From assembly GCF_030068615.1 (NCBI RefSeq), contig NZ_JASJOC010000002.1, positions 372,001 through 436,000 of the forward strand: a stretch of 64,000 nt of DNA, in the 5' to 3' direction. Both the position numbers and the translations under genes were made by a program. Within the stretch, counting starts at the first letter, position 1, and each line of letters starts with the position of its first letter. The notes beneath the pieces were generated by a model that saw only the letters and a program-made list of their open reading frames with translations, made no database searches and had not been told where the DNA came from. Positions 57,657 through 64,000 of this stretch are shown here, piece by piece. Origin of the DNA: Halostagnicola sp. A-GB9-2. GTDB taxonomy: Archaea > Halobacteriota > Halobacteria > Halobacteriales > Natrialbaceae.

Positions 57657-58823
57657 TTAGTCGTCGCTCGATTCTGCGTTCCTCGCGTCCGCCTCGGTCG
57701 TTGCGCTCGTGGTCGTTCCCGCCGCCGCCTCGGTGGCCGTCCCTGCCGCCGTCTCAGCGACGGATTCCTCGGTCGCCCGCCGCTCTCGAGCTTTCACTTC
57801 CGCCGGATCGAACTCGTTGACGGACTGATTCGGCTCGAGTCCCGCCCGCTCGATGATTTCGATATCCTCGCCGGCCGACTGTCCCTCGGTGGTCAGATAA
57901 TCGCCGGTGAGCAGGCCGTCCGCACCGGCCTCGAGCGGGAGGTGTTGTTCCTCTGGCTCGAGGTTGACCTCGCGCCCGCCCGTGAGCCGAACCCGGGACT
58001 CGGGGTGGAGCAGTTTGTAAACCGCGACGGTTTTGATGATCTCCTCCGTGCTGATTTCGACGCCCTGTTCGGCCAGTGGGGTCCCCGCGACGGGGTTGAG
58101 CACGTTGACCGGGAGCGAGGAGATGCCGATTTCCTGGAGCGAGATCGCCGCGTCGACGCGATCTGTTGGGGTTTCGCCCATCCCAAGGATGACTCCCGCA
58201 CAGAGGTCCATCCCCGCTTCCTTGGCGACCTCGAGGGTGTGTACCCGTTCCTCGAAGCTATGTGAATCGATGATCTCGGGAAAGTATCGCGGCGAGGTCT
58301 CGATGTTGTGATTGTAGTGATTGATCCCCTCTTCGGCGAGGATCTCGGCCTCTTCGGGTGTGAGAATTCCCAGCGAGGCGTCGACCTCGAGGGCACACTC
58401 GTCGCGAACAGCGCGTATCGACTCTATGACCTCCGACCACTCCTCCGGACGGTGTTCCTTCGAAACGCCGCGTTCGGCGACGACGATCCCGAACCGCTGT
58501 GCGCCGTCGCGCTCGGCGCGTTTGGCGGCCTCGAGGATCTTCTCCGGGCCGAGGAAGTCGTAGGTGTCGATGCCGGTGTCGAAGTGGACCGACTGCGCGC
58601 AAAACCCACAGTCTTCCGCGCAGTTGCCCGCCTTCGCGTTGACGATCGAGCAGGAGTCGACGGTGCCGTCGCCGAAGCGATCTCGCACTGCGGCCCCCGC
58701 CTCCGCGAGCGGTTCGACCGGCTGTGCGATCAGTGCCAGTCCGTCGGTTCGATCGAGGCGCTCGCCGGCGAACACCCGCTCGAGTGCGTCGTCGATCGTC
58801 TGATTCTGCGTCTCGTAAACCAC
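57657..58823 (-). CDS. bioB: Biotin synthase
   Basis: The 388-residue radical SAM protein has NAKAGNCAEDCGFCAQSVHFDTGIDTY: CxxxCxxC for the 4Fe-4S cluster and the HxxN-type biotin motif region, NHNIETSPRYF for the substrate and 2Fe-2S cluster, and VRLTGGREVNL near the C-terminus. It inserts sulfur into dethiobiotin. The last 60 residues (PAEVKARERRATEESVAETAAGTATEAAAGTTTSATTEADARNAESSDD in outline) are a low-complexity Ala/Thr tail absent from bacterial BioB. Translation starts at GTG 58823, 27 bases after a TATA box. The saccharopine-dehydrogenase-like gene follows. Confidence 0.92.
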   Translation of the reverse strand: MVYETQNQTIDDALERVFAGERLDRTDGLALIAQPVEPLAEAGAAVRDRFGDGTVDSCSIVNAKAGNCAEDCGFCAQSVHFDTGIDTYDFLGPEKILEAAKRAERDGAQRFGIVVAERGVSKEHRPEEWSEVIESIRAVRDECALEVDASLGILTPEEAEILAEEGINHYNHNIETSPRYFPEIIDSHSFEERVHTLEVAKEAGMDLCAGVILGMGETPTDRVDAAISLQEIGISSLPVNVLNPVAGTPLAEQGVEISTEEIIKTVAVYKLLHPESRVRLTGGREVNLEPEEQHLPLEAGADGLLTGDYLTTEGQSAGEDIEIIERAGLEPNQSVNEFDPAEVKARERRATEESVAETAAGTATEAAAGTTTSATTEADARNAESSDD

Positions 58824-58846
58824 GATCTCTAGGACGGTTGACGAAG

Positions 58847-58854
58847 ATATAATT
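58847..58854 (-). promoter_or_regulatory. TATA box of bioB
   Basis: On the minus strand AATTATAT is centred about 27 bases before GTG 58823, the distance of a leaderless haloarchaeal promoter. It confirms the GTG start. Confidence 0.5.
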
Positions 58855-59121
58855 CTTGGGGACAGTCGTCTCTCGAGAAATGTGGGCTGCGGTCTGTGGG
58901 TTTGATTGCGGGTCCGAACGAACGAGTCGGTGAATTGTTGAACCGTACGCGTCCAAACAGAGAACCCTCCAACTATCTACCCCCTCAGTGAAATTTGTGA
59001 TTCGGACGCGTTATGCGTGGCGGGAGGCCCAAACGGAAACCGGTAACTGCTCGCTCGAGTGTACTCGGAGTCGCCGACGCCGTCGGATCGAGGCGAGTAA
59101 GCCTACTTTTTGAGGGACGAA

Positions 59122-59129
59122 TTCTATAC
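59122..59129 (+). promoter_or_regulatory. TATA box of the pyridoxamine-oxidase-fold gene
   Basis: TTCTATAC is centred about 27 bases before ATG 59153, so that ATG is probably also the transcription start. Confidence 0.45.
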
Positions 59130-59152
59130 CCTTCTTGGTCGTCGGAGTAGGT

Positions 59153-59644
59153 ATGAACGTCCGCGGCTCCCTTTCGAGAGAGACGATTGCGCGCTTCCTT
59201 TCGGTGCAGACGATCCCGATTCGAATCGGCTGTCGGACACCGTCGGGACATCCGTGGATGCTCTCGATGTGGTACCGATCTCGAGCGGCCGGCGACGACG
59301 GTAGTGACGAGTGGGTTCTCGAGTGTGCGACCGGGGCGGAGGCGAAGGTAGTTACGTACCTCACCGAAAATCCCGAGGTTTCGTTCGAAATATCCACGAA
59401 CCAGCCTCCGTACACGGGTGTCCGCGGCCGCGGGACCGCAACGATCGAGCCCGACCCCGAAAAGGACGTCCTCCGATCGCTCGTCAACCGATATCTCGGC
59501 GGGCCCAAATCGACGCTCGCCCAAACCCTGCTCAGCGGGGACCGCGAGGAAGTGACGATCACCATCGAGCCGTCGGTGGTCTATGGCTGGGATTTCTCTC
59601 AGCGAATGCGCGAGTTCGAAAACAGTGTGAAAAAGACCGAATGA
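59153..59644 (+). CDS. Pyridoxamine 5'-phosphate oxidase-fold (FMN-binding split barrel) protein
   Basis: The 163-residue protein has a split-barrel pattern: FLSVQTIPIRIGCRTPSGHPWMLSMWYRS, DEWVLECATGAEAKVVTYLTENPEVSFEIS, and TGVRGRGTATIEPDPEKDVLRSLVNRYL, as in general stress and F420- or FMN-dependent reductases of the PNPOx fold. The ending EEVTITIEPSVVYGWDFSQRM resembles archaeal members. It may bind FMN, F420 or heme. The start at ATG 59153 is supported by its TATA box. It converges with sucD with 24 bases between stops. Confidence 0.82.
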   Translation: MNVRGSLSRETIARFLSVQTIPIRIGCRTPSGHPWMLSMWYRSRAAGDDGSDEWVLECATGAEAKVVTYLTENPEVSFEISTNQPPYTGVRGRGTATIEPDPEKDVLRSLVNRYLGGPKSTLAQTLLSGDREEVTITIEPSVVYGWDFSQRMREFENSVKKTE

Positions 59645-59668
59645 AAAATCGCGAACGAGCCGTCCGGA

Positions 59669-60541
59669 TTACTCGAGGAAGCTCTCGACGTGATCTGCGA
59701 CTTCCTCGGGCGTGTCGCCGACCGGAACGCCGGCGTCGTTGAGCGCGTTGATCTTGCTCTCTGCGGTGCCGGTACCGGAGCCAGAGACGATCGCACCAGC
59801 GTGGCCCATGCGTTTTCCTGGCGGGGCCGTTCGGCCAGCGATGAAGCCAGCGACAGGCGTGTCGACGTGCTCGTCGATATAGGCCGCGGCCTCCTCCTCG
59901 TCCTCGCCGCCGATCTCGCCGCACATGGCGATTGCCTTCGTGTCCGGATCGTTCTCGAAGAGTTCGAGGGCGTCGACGAAATCGGTGCCGATGATCGGGT
60001 CGCCGCCGATGCCGATCGCGGTGGTCTGGCCGATACCGCGGTTGGTGAGGCTATCGACGACCTGGTAGGTTAGCGTCCCCGAACGGGAGACGAGTCCGAC
60101 GTCGCCCGAGGCGAAGATGTTGCCCGGCAGAATGCCGAGTTTGGCCTCGCCGGGGGTGATGAGACCGGGACAGTTCGGGCCGATGAGTCGGGTGTCGGTC
60201 TCGGTGAGTCGCTTGTTCACTCGAGCCATGTCCTGGGTCGGGATTCCCTCGGTGATCGCGACCGCAAGGTCGAGGTCCGTATCGAGGGACTCGAAGATCG
60301 CGTCGCCGGCGAACGCTGGCGGGACGAAGATGACAGACGTGTCGGCGTTCTCCACTTCGACCGCTTCATCGACGGTGTCGTAGACAGGAACGCCGGCGAC
60401 TTCCTGACCGCCTTTGCCGGGAACCGCACCGGCAACGACGTTCGTCCCGTACTCCATCATCTGTTCGGCGTGGAACTTGCCTTCCCCGCCGGTGATGCCC
60501 TGTACCACCACGCGCGTGTCGTCGTCGACTAATACGCTCAT
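59669..60541 (-). CDS. sucD: Succinyl-CoA synthetase alpha subunit
   Basis: The 290-residue protein has [18 protein letters not shown] (CoA-binding Rossmann loop), [37 protein letters not shown] and [11 protein letters not shown], which contains the phosphohistidine. It forms the alpha half of the TCA cycle enzyme that makes succinate with substrate-level ATP or GTP formation. Its ATG overlaps the sucC stop by four bases (60538-60541), so translation is coupled. Length and motifs are normal; the last residues [11 protein letters not shown] match the family. Confidence 0.95.
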   Translation of the reverse strand: MSVLVDDDTRVVVQGITGGEGKFHAEQMMEYGTNVVAGAVPGKGGQEVAGVPVYDTVDEAVEVENADTSVIFVPPAFAGDAIFESLDTDLDLAVAITEGIPTQDMARVNKRLTETDTRLIGPNCPGLITPGEAKLGILPGNIFASGDVGLVSRSGTLTYQVVDSLTNRGIGQTTAIGIGGDPIIGTDFVDALELFENDPDTKAIAMCGEIGGEDEEEAAAYIDEHVDTPVAGFIAGRTAPPGKRMGHAGAIVSGSGTGTAESKINALNDAGVPVGDTPEEVADHVESFLE

Positions 60542-61695
60542 TGTTCGTTCACCTCATCAGCGTACTCGACGGCACGCTGAACCGCGTCCTCGAGGGTCTG
60601 CTCGACCGTCACGAGGTCTTCGTTGAGAATTTCCATGCCTTCCTCCCAGTTTGTCCCGGCCAGTCGAACGACGACCGGCTTCGGGATCTCGTCGAACTGC
60701 TCTAGGGCTTCGTTGATCCCCTTGGCGACCTCGTCGCCGCGGGTGATGCCCCCGAAGATGTTGAACACGACCGAATCAACGTTCTCGTCGGAGAACACCA
60801 TGTCCAGCGCGTTCGCGATCCGGTCCGCTTTCGCGCCACCACCGACGTCGAGGAAGTTGGCGGGCTCACCGCCGTAGTGATCCACGAGGTCGAGTGTGGT
60901 CATCACGAGGCCGGCACCGTTGCCGATGATCCCCGTGTTGCCCTCAAGTCGAACGTAGTCGAAATTGTACTCGTCGGCTTTCTGCTCGAGCGCGTCGCCG
61001 CTTGCTGCCTCGTCTTCCATCTCGGCGAGTTCGGGCTGTCGGAACAGCGCGTCCTCGTCGATGTTCATCACGGCGTCGGCCGCGATGACGTCGTTGTCGC
61101 TGGTGACCATCAGCGGGTTGATCTCCGCGTCGGCACCGTCCCGGTCCGACCAGAGCTGGTAGAGGGTGGTAAGAACGCTCGAGACATCACGTGCAATCTC
61201 GCCGGGAACGCCGGCGTCGTAGACCGCCTTCCGGGCCTGGTAGGGATGCATCCCGAACGAGGGGTCGATGTGTTCGCGCGCGATTGCTTCCGGCGTTTCC
61301 TCGGCGACGGCTTCGATGTCGACGCCGCCTTTCGTCGAGACCATCGCGACGGGTTTGCCCTCGCCCCGGTCCATCGTGATGCCGACGTAGAGTTCGTTCG
61401 TGAAGTCGACTGCCTCCTCGACGAGGACGCGGTCGACGTGGTAGCCCTTGAGATCCATTCCGAGGATCGAGTCGGCAGCCTCGCGGGCTTCCTGCTCGTC
61501 GTCGACGAGCTTGATTCCCCCTGCCTTCCCGCGGCCACCGACCTGTACCTGCGCTTTGACCGCGACTGGGTATCCAATCTCCTCGGCCGCGGCGACGACG
61601 CCGTCGACGTCGGAGGCGAGCTTCGACTCCGGCGTCGGGACCCCGGCGTCGGCGAAGACTTGCTTCGCCTGATACTCGTGTAGCTTCATATCCAT
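60538..61695 (-). CDS. sucC: Succinyl-CoA synthetase beta subunit
   Basis: The 385-residue protein starts [25 protein letters not shown], the usual SucC opening with an ATP-grasp domain ([19 protein letters not shown]). The C-terminal CoA-ligase-like domain has [38 protein letters not shown]. It binds the nucleotide and transfers phosphate to the SucD histidine. The start at 61695 is supported by a TATA box 26 bases upstream; the frame continues to 61767 without homology. A TCA cycle enzyme, cotranscribed with sucD. Confidence 0.95.
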   Translation of the reverse strand: MDMKLHEYQAKQVFADAGVPTPESKLASDVDGVVAAAEEIGYPVAVKAQVQVGGRGKAGGIKLVDDEQEAREAADSILGMDLKGYHVDRVLVEEAVDFTNELYVGITMDRGEGKPVAMVSTKGGVDIEAVAEETPEAIAREHIDPSFGMHPYQARKAVYDAGVPGEIARDVSSVLTTLYQLWSDRDGADAEINPLMVTSDNDVIAADAVMNIDEDALFRQPELAEMEDEAASGDALEQKADEYNFDYVRLEGNTGIIGNGAGLVMTTLDLVDHYGGEPANFLDVGGGAKADRIANALDMVFSDENVDSVVFNIFGGITRGDEVAKGINEALEQFDEIPKPVVVRLAGTNWEEGMEILNEDLVTVEQTLEDAVQRAVEYADEVNEQ

Positions 61696-61716
61696 TCGAA
61701 CGGCTGTTCCCACGTC

Positions 61717-61724
61717 GCTTAAAT
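61717..61724 (-). promoter_or_regulatory. TATA box of sucCD
   Basis: On the minus strand ATTTAAGC is centred about 26 bases before ATG 61695, giving a leaderless sucC transcript. Confidence 0.5.
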
Positions 61725-62070
61725 CATGGCAGTTTCCACTCGCGAGAGCCGTTGCCCTGTCACGCACCCACGTAAGTTTATATTAGGCCAATACCATCGG
61801 TTCCACGCCGAGATATTCTAAAAGATACCGGTCATCTGATTGTGTGAACCACGTTTTTGGATTTATGAGGGAGGACGATCCTGCGGAAGATTCCTGTTAT
61901 CATTGGACACGAATTGTCTCGAAACCGGCCAATTTTGCGTTCGGCGCCGACTGGGAGCGCACTACAATTAGTCCCCGATCATCGGACACCACCGAACGAA
62001 AATAGGCCGCCTCGAGCCTGCCATCACCCCAGCATTAATCAGTTCTCCTCACCGGCATCTACTCGAGAAC
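61725..62070. other. Intergenic region between sucCD and the UbiA gene
   Basis: About 345 bases. TTTATATTAG near 61787-61796 is a second strong TATA-like element, oriented to suit either strand. A 46-codon frame at 61865-62005 (MREDDPAEDSCYHW...) is open, but its composition is not clearly coding. CATTAATC near 62033-62040 could serve the UbiA gene. Confidence 0.4.
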
Positions 62071-62943
62071 GTGACGCGCTCTACGGCGTTCGAGCGGTTC
62101 GGTTCGATCCTTTCCGAGCCGAAAGCACTCGCTCTCTTGCTGGTTCACAGCAACGTTCACATCTCGCTTTCTGCGACGAGCATCGCACTCGTTACGATGG
62201 TCCTGTTGGACCTGCGGATCGATCCGATCCCGTTGTTCATCGTCTTCGCCGCGACCATGTTCGTCTACAGCCTGAATCGATTCACCGATCTCGAGGAGGA
62301 CGAACGCAACGTCCCCGATCGCGCGGCGTTTACGAAACGGTACGGACGGCTCCTGCTGACGCTCGGGGTCGGACTCTACCTCGTCGCAATCGGCGTCGCG
62401 GTCGTCCTCGATCTCCCGGGTGCCGGATACATGGTCATCCCGTTGCTCGTCGCGATCGCGTACTCGCACTTTCGGCTCAAGAAAGTCTTCCTCGTAAAAA
62501 ACCTGACCGTCGGCCTCGCCTGGGGGCTCATTCCGCTCGGCGTTGGCGTCTACTACGAGGTCCTTGAGGAACCCGAACTTCTCTTTCTCGCCGGCTACGT
62601 GACCGCTATGTTAACGGTCGCGGCCATCATCTTCGACATCAAGGATATCGAGGGCGATCGAGAGGAAGGGATCAGAACGGTTCCGGTCGTGTTCAACCCG
62701 GAGCGAACTCGACTCATCTCACAGGGATTGAACATCGCTATCGCCTCGAGCGTTCTCGTCGCCGCGCTCGCCGCTTTGATCCCCTCGACGTTTCTCGTGT
62801 TGTTGGCCTTTAACGCCTACGTGGGCGGCTACATTCCGTTTGCAACCCGCGATCGAGGGCCGCTCTTTTACGGGTTCGTCGTCGACGGCGAACAGATTGT
62901 TCTCGTCTGTTGCGTGCTCGTTCTAGACATTCTGGTCTGGTGA
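62071..62943 (+). CDS. UbiA-family prenyltransferase
   Basis: The 290-residue membrane protein has about eight helices and two aspartate-rich motifs: YSLNRFTDLEEDERNVPDR (first DxxxD-type motif) and FDIKDIEGDREEGIRTVP (second motif, DxKDxxGD). These bind the prenyl diphosphate Mg ions in UbiA enzymes. In archaea this superfamily includes DGGGP synthase for lipids, chlorophyll-type and menaquinone-type transferases. The DIKDIEGDREEG motif is common to several branches, so the acceptor is not assigned. The start is GTG 62071. The neighbours give no pathway. Confidence 0.85.
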   Translation: MTRSTAFERFGSILSEPKALALLLVHSNVHISLSATSIALVTMVLLDLRIDPIPLFIVFAATMFVYSLNRFTDLEEDERNVPDRAAFTKRYGRLLLTLGVGLYLVAIGVAVVLDLPGAGYMVIPLLVAIAYSHFRLKKVFLVKNLTVGLAWGLIPLGVGVYYEVLEEPELLFLAGYVTAMLTVAAIIFDIKDIEGDREEGIRTVPVVFNPERTRLISQGLNIAIASSVLVAALAALIPSTFLVLLAFNAYVGGYIPFATRDRGPLFYGFVVDGEQIVLVCCVLVLDILVW

Positions 62944-63011
62944 GTGTTCCGTTCTACGAGTGCTACCTCGACGAGAGCGCCCGAGGTTAGTGTGTTCGAC
63001 AGTCGACTCGA

Positions 63012-63239
63012 TCAGTCCCTGTCGGTGTTGCTCCAGTCACACTCCTGGCACTTCCAGCCGGTCACGAACTCCGTGACCGAGGGCATGTAGCCGACTTTCA
63101 GGACGTTTTCCCCGCATTCCGGACAGGACCGGTCCGCCTCTTCGATGGAATCGGTTTCCATCACGGAGTCGTCCTCGATCAGTTCCGCCAGTTTTTGTGC
63201 GTTGACCATTCGTCCTTGAACGACTCGATTTGCAGCCAT
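63012..63239 (-). CDS. Small zinc-ribbon protein (DUF5795-like)
   Basis: The 75-residue protein reads MAANRVVQGRMVNAQKLAELIEDDSV and has two CxxC pairs, CPECGENVLKVGY and WKCQECDWSN, forming a zinc ribbon, with GYMPSVTEFVTGW between them. From memory it corresponds to the haloarchaeal DUF5795 family, which has no known function. A GTG two codons upstream (63245) is possible. It stands alone between the UbiA and sensor genes. Confidence 0.75.
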   Translation of the reverse strand: MAANRVVQGRMVNAQKLAELIEDDSVMETDSIEEADRSCPECGENVLKVGYMPSVTEFVTGWKCQECDWSNTDRD

Positions 63240-63361
63240 GCTCACTCGTCTGTGTGCGAGGCCCGTAAGCTTTTCAACGCCCCGACCGATTCGTCAGAGA
63301 CACTAACTATACACTAATATCATCATTATAATTCTATGTATTATGTCCCCATATCGGAGTT

Positions 63362-63369
63362 CTTAAGCC
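63362..63369 (+). promoter_or_regulatory. TATA-like element before the PAS sensor gene
   Basis: TCTTAAGC is centred about 27 bases before ATG 63393, giving a leaderless start. Confidence 0.35.
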
Positions 63370-63392
63370 AGCTACTGCTCGAGATTAGATAA

Positions 63393-64000
63393 TGGGCCCG
63401 GGTTCTTTCAATTCATATAACAGTTCTACAACCGGTCGTCCGAGCGACGTTATCGAAGGGCTTCTCTCGGATATCGATGTCGCCAGCTTCCAGTTGACAG
63501 AGCGCGGAACGATCGCAACGGTCAACCGTCAGTTCTGTTCGATGGTCGGGGAGACAGCGAGCGAACTGGTCGGGAATCCGTTCACCTCCCTCGTTAAAAA
63601 CGGCGATTTTACCGACCGGCGGACGATTGACGAACTCGTCTCCGAATTTCGGGAGTCGGTAACGACGACGGTTAGACTCGAGACGGTCGACGGTGTCTTT
63701 CCGTGTACCCTCTCTCTCCGTCGGGTAGATAGCACGTCCGAAGGCGGTCGCCCAGCGGTCCTCGGTGCAATCACGGAACGCCAGGGAAAGGCCGGTTCGC
63801 CGTCCCAGATCGAACTCGCGTCCGGCGAGACGTTCGCGGCGCTGGCGGAAGCCTTGCCCGACGGAATCATCGTCCTCGATTCGGACAGCGTGTTGCAGTA
63901 CGCGAACCCGGCTGTCGAACGGATTCTGGGGTACACACCCGAAGAGCTCGTCGGTGCCAGCAAGGTCGAGATCATTCCGGAACGTCTCCGCGAGAATCAC
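63393..64000 (+). CDS. PAS-domain sensor protein, probably histidine kinase (C-terminus beyond the window)
   Basis: The open frame begins MGPGSFNSYNSSTTGRPSDVIEGLL and has no stop before the right edge (202 residues visible). Residues of about 20-130 form a degenerate PAS domain (FQLTERGTIATVNRQFCSMVGETASELVGNPFTSL in outline). A second PAS domain begins near residue 148 with ALAEALPDGIIVLDSDSVLQYANPAVERILGYTPEELVG, a canonical PAS core. Haloarchaeal proteins of this layout usually continue to GAF or HisKA/HATPase domains or to an HTH-10 regulator domain. The output domain cannot be seen here. Confidence 0.82.

Larger units (their letters stand above)
58824..59152. other. Divergent promoter region of bioB and the flavin-fold protein gene
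   Basis: About 330 bases with two outward TATA boxes, at 58847-58854 (minus) and 59122-59129 (plus). No gene or strong repeat is seen between them. CCGACGCCGTCGG (about 59073-59085) can form a 6-base stem but is GC-rich and probably fortuitous. Confidence 0.4.

Noticed and set aside
61865-62005. 46-codon plus-strand frame between sucCD and the UbiA gene
   Set aside because: No motif, no well-placed TATA box, and composition intermediate between coding and intergenic; not enough support for a gene.

Overview
The window is chromosomal DNA of a haloarchaeon, most likely of the Natrialbales (Haloterrigena, Natrinema, Natronorubrum or a relative). The grounds are GC-rich coding sequence with very frequent CTCGAG codon pairs, strongly acidic proteins, AT-rich TATA boxes placed 24 to 30 bases before leaderless start codons, Tat signals and a PGF-CTERM tail on exported proteins, and family content typical of halophilic archaea (archaeal GlmU, RibL, HTH-10 regulator, DUF2150, haloarchaeal fructose PTS). 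The genus is inference. No rRNA operon, CRISPR array or complete insertion sequence is visible.

Layout. Positions 1-3610 hold, on the minus strand, a truncated AP-superfamily phosphodiesterase, glmM and a bifunctional archaeal glmU. PEP carboxylase follows (4029-6719), then a Tat-exported beta-propeller protein and a solitary MoxR ATPase. A tRNA-Ser(CGA) at 9700-9784 is followed by partial copies of its own 3' end, the footprint expected of a used integration site. From 10 to 19 kb there are a zinc-ribbon membrane peptide, a beta-RFAP-synthase-like GHMP protein, a flippase, mobA, ilvD, a 51-residue zinc protein, a Tat lipoprotein propeller, ribL and a JAMM protease. A malic enzyme/phosphotransacetylase fusion and a RecJ-like DHH nuclease occupy 19.3-23.6 kb.

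The most coherent block is 24.0-32.0 kb: aldolase, GlpR-type regulator, 1-phosphofructokinase, then EIIC, EIIA, HPr, EI, EIIB and fructose-1,6-bisphosphatase. Together they import fructose as fructose-1-phosphate at the expense of PEP, convert it to fructose-1,6-bisphosphate, and either cleave it or return it to hexose phosphate. Two short phased direct repeats lie upstream of its main promoters.

From 32 to 47 kb: a cohesin-like PGF-CTERM surface protein, mutY, thymidine kinase, methylmalonyl-CoA mutase large subunit, a GNAT enzyme, DUF2150, a TatD hydrolase, the glmU2-glmS pair, uppP and a MATE exporter. Together with glmM and glmU near the left end, the window encodes all steps from fructose-6-phosphate to UDP-GlcNAc.

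From 47 to 64 kb: an R2-like ligand-binding oxidase divergent from an HTH-10 regulator; a TauE/SafE-type membrane protein with a CcoI-like copper ATPase; an ABC exporter; a glutaredoxin-like protein; DUF1059; a saccharopine-dehydrogenase-like protein with biotin synthase; a flavin-reductase-fold protein; sucCD; a UbiA prenyltransferase; a zinc-ribbon protein; and the start of a PAS sensor protein cut by the right edge. PEP carboxylase, malic enzyme, methylmalonyl-CoA mutase and succinyl-CoA synthetase all serve C4 and PEP metabolism, which links loosely to a PEP-driven sugar transport system.

I saw no clearly undescribed multi-gene system. The items most worth checking are the tRNA-Ser attachment-site remnants, the phased repeats at the fructose promoters, the R2lox with its regulator, and several small unannotated zinc proteins.
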